A stretch of DNA of 64,000 bases, from positions 1,498,302-1,562,301 of the forward strand of contig NW_003314296.1 of the NCBI RefSeq assembly GCF_000143415.4, written 5' to 3'. Of this stretch, positions 63,994 through 64,000 are shown piece by piece. Position numbers and translations under genes: made by a program. Source of the stretch: Selaginella moellendorffii. Lineage: Eukaryota; Streptophyta; Lycopodiopsida; Selaginellales; Selaginellaceae. The stretch's first letter is position 1; each line of letters starts with the position of its first letter. A model generated the notes under the pieces. That model did no database searches, had not been told where the DNA came from, and saw nothing but the letters and a program-made list of their open reading frames with translations.

Positions 63994-64000
63994 TTGGGAA

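Overview
This is nuclear DNA from a land plant. The genes have many short exons with introns mostly of about 50-110 bp and GT-AG borders. They include a plant-type clathrin light chain and a BURP-domain protein, and the intergenic DNA is full of plant LTR retrotransposons primed by initiator-Met tRNA. The very short introns, AT-rich repeat blocks between GC-rich gene islands, and a possible flagellar-type protein fit a seed-free plant such as the lycophyte Selaginella. That assignment is inference.

Positions 1-23.7 kb are almost all repeats. The best element is a complete non-autonomous LTR retrotransposon (family 1, LARD-like) at 12995-20579. It has 1741 and 1729 bp LTRs that are nearly identical, a 5-bp target duplication (ATGAA), a tRNA-iMet primer site, a polypurine tract, and no gag-pol. 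It inserted into the right arm of an older inverted repeat. A second family-1 copy (1-3408) carries in its LTR a complete nested solo LTR of family 2 (1626-2757) with its own 5-bp duplication. A decayed Ty3/gypsy gag-pol on the minus strand (3884-6819) adjoins a family-2 LTR, which ties family 2 to a gypsy element.

Positions 23.7-29.5 kb are a GC-rich gene island: a SEC23 COPII coat gene (minus), head-to-head with a clathrin light chain gene (plus) across 345 bp, then an unrecognised protein with repeated DVTE/DVTD motifs (plus). Positions 29.5-39.2 kb are AT-rich decayed repeats, including a gypsy remnant ending in a family-2 LTR, another solo-like family-2 LTR, and a direct repeat with coding-like sequence.

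Positions 39.3-45.7 kb hold a second island: a 27-exon M1 aminopeptidase (minus), head-to-head with a BURP-domain secreted protein (plus), then a doubtful hypothetical gene (minus). Positions 46-52.3 kb are scrambled retroelements, including two Copia gag/LTR copies placed tail to tail.

Positions 52.5-64 kb hold a 2-oxoglutarate/Fe(II) oxygenase pseudogene (minus) whose two halves (63993-62659 and 53729-52532) meet at a matching splice junction but lie 8.9 kb apart. Between them are a full ABCC-type transporter gene (61433-57005, minus) and small fragments of other genes: PPR, HIRAN-domain, S10 carboxypeptidase and GH28-like.
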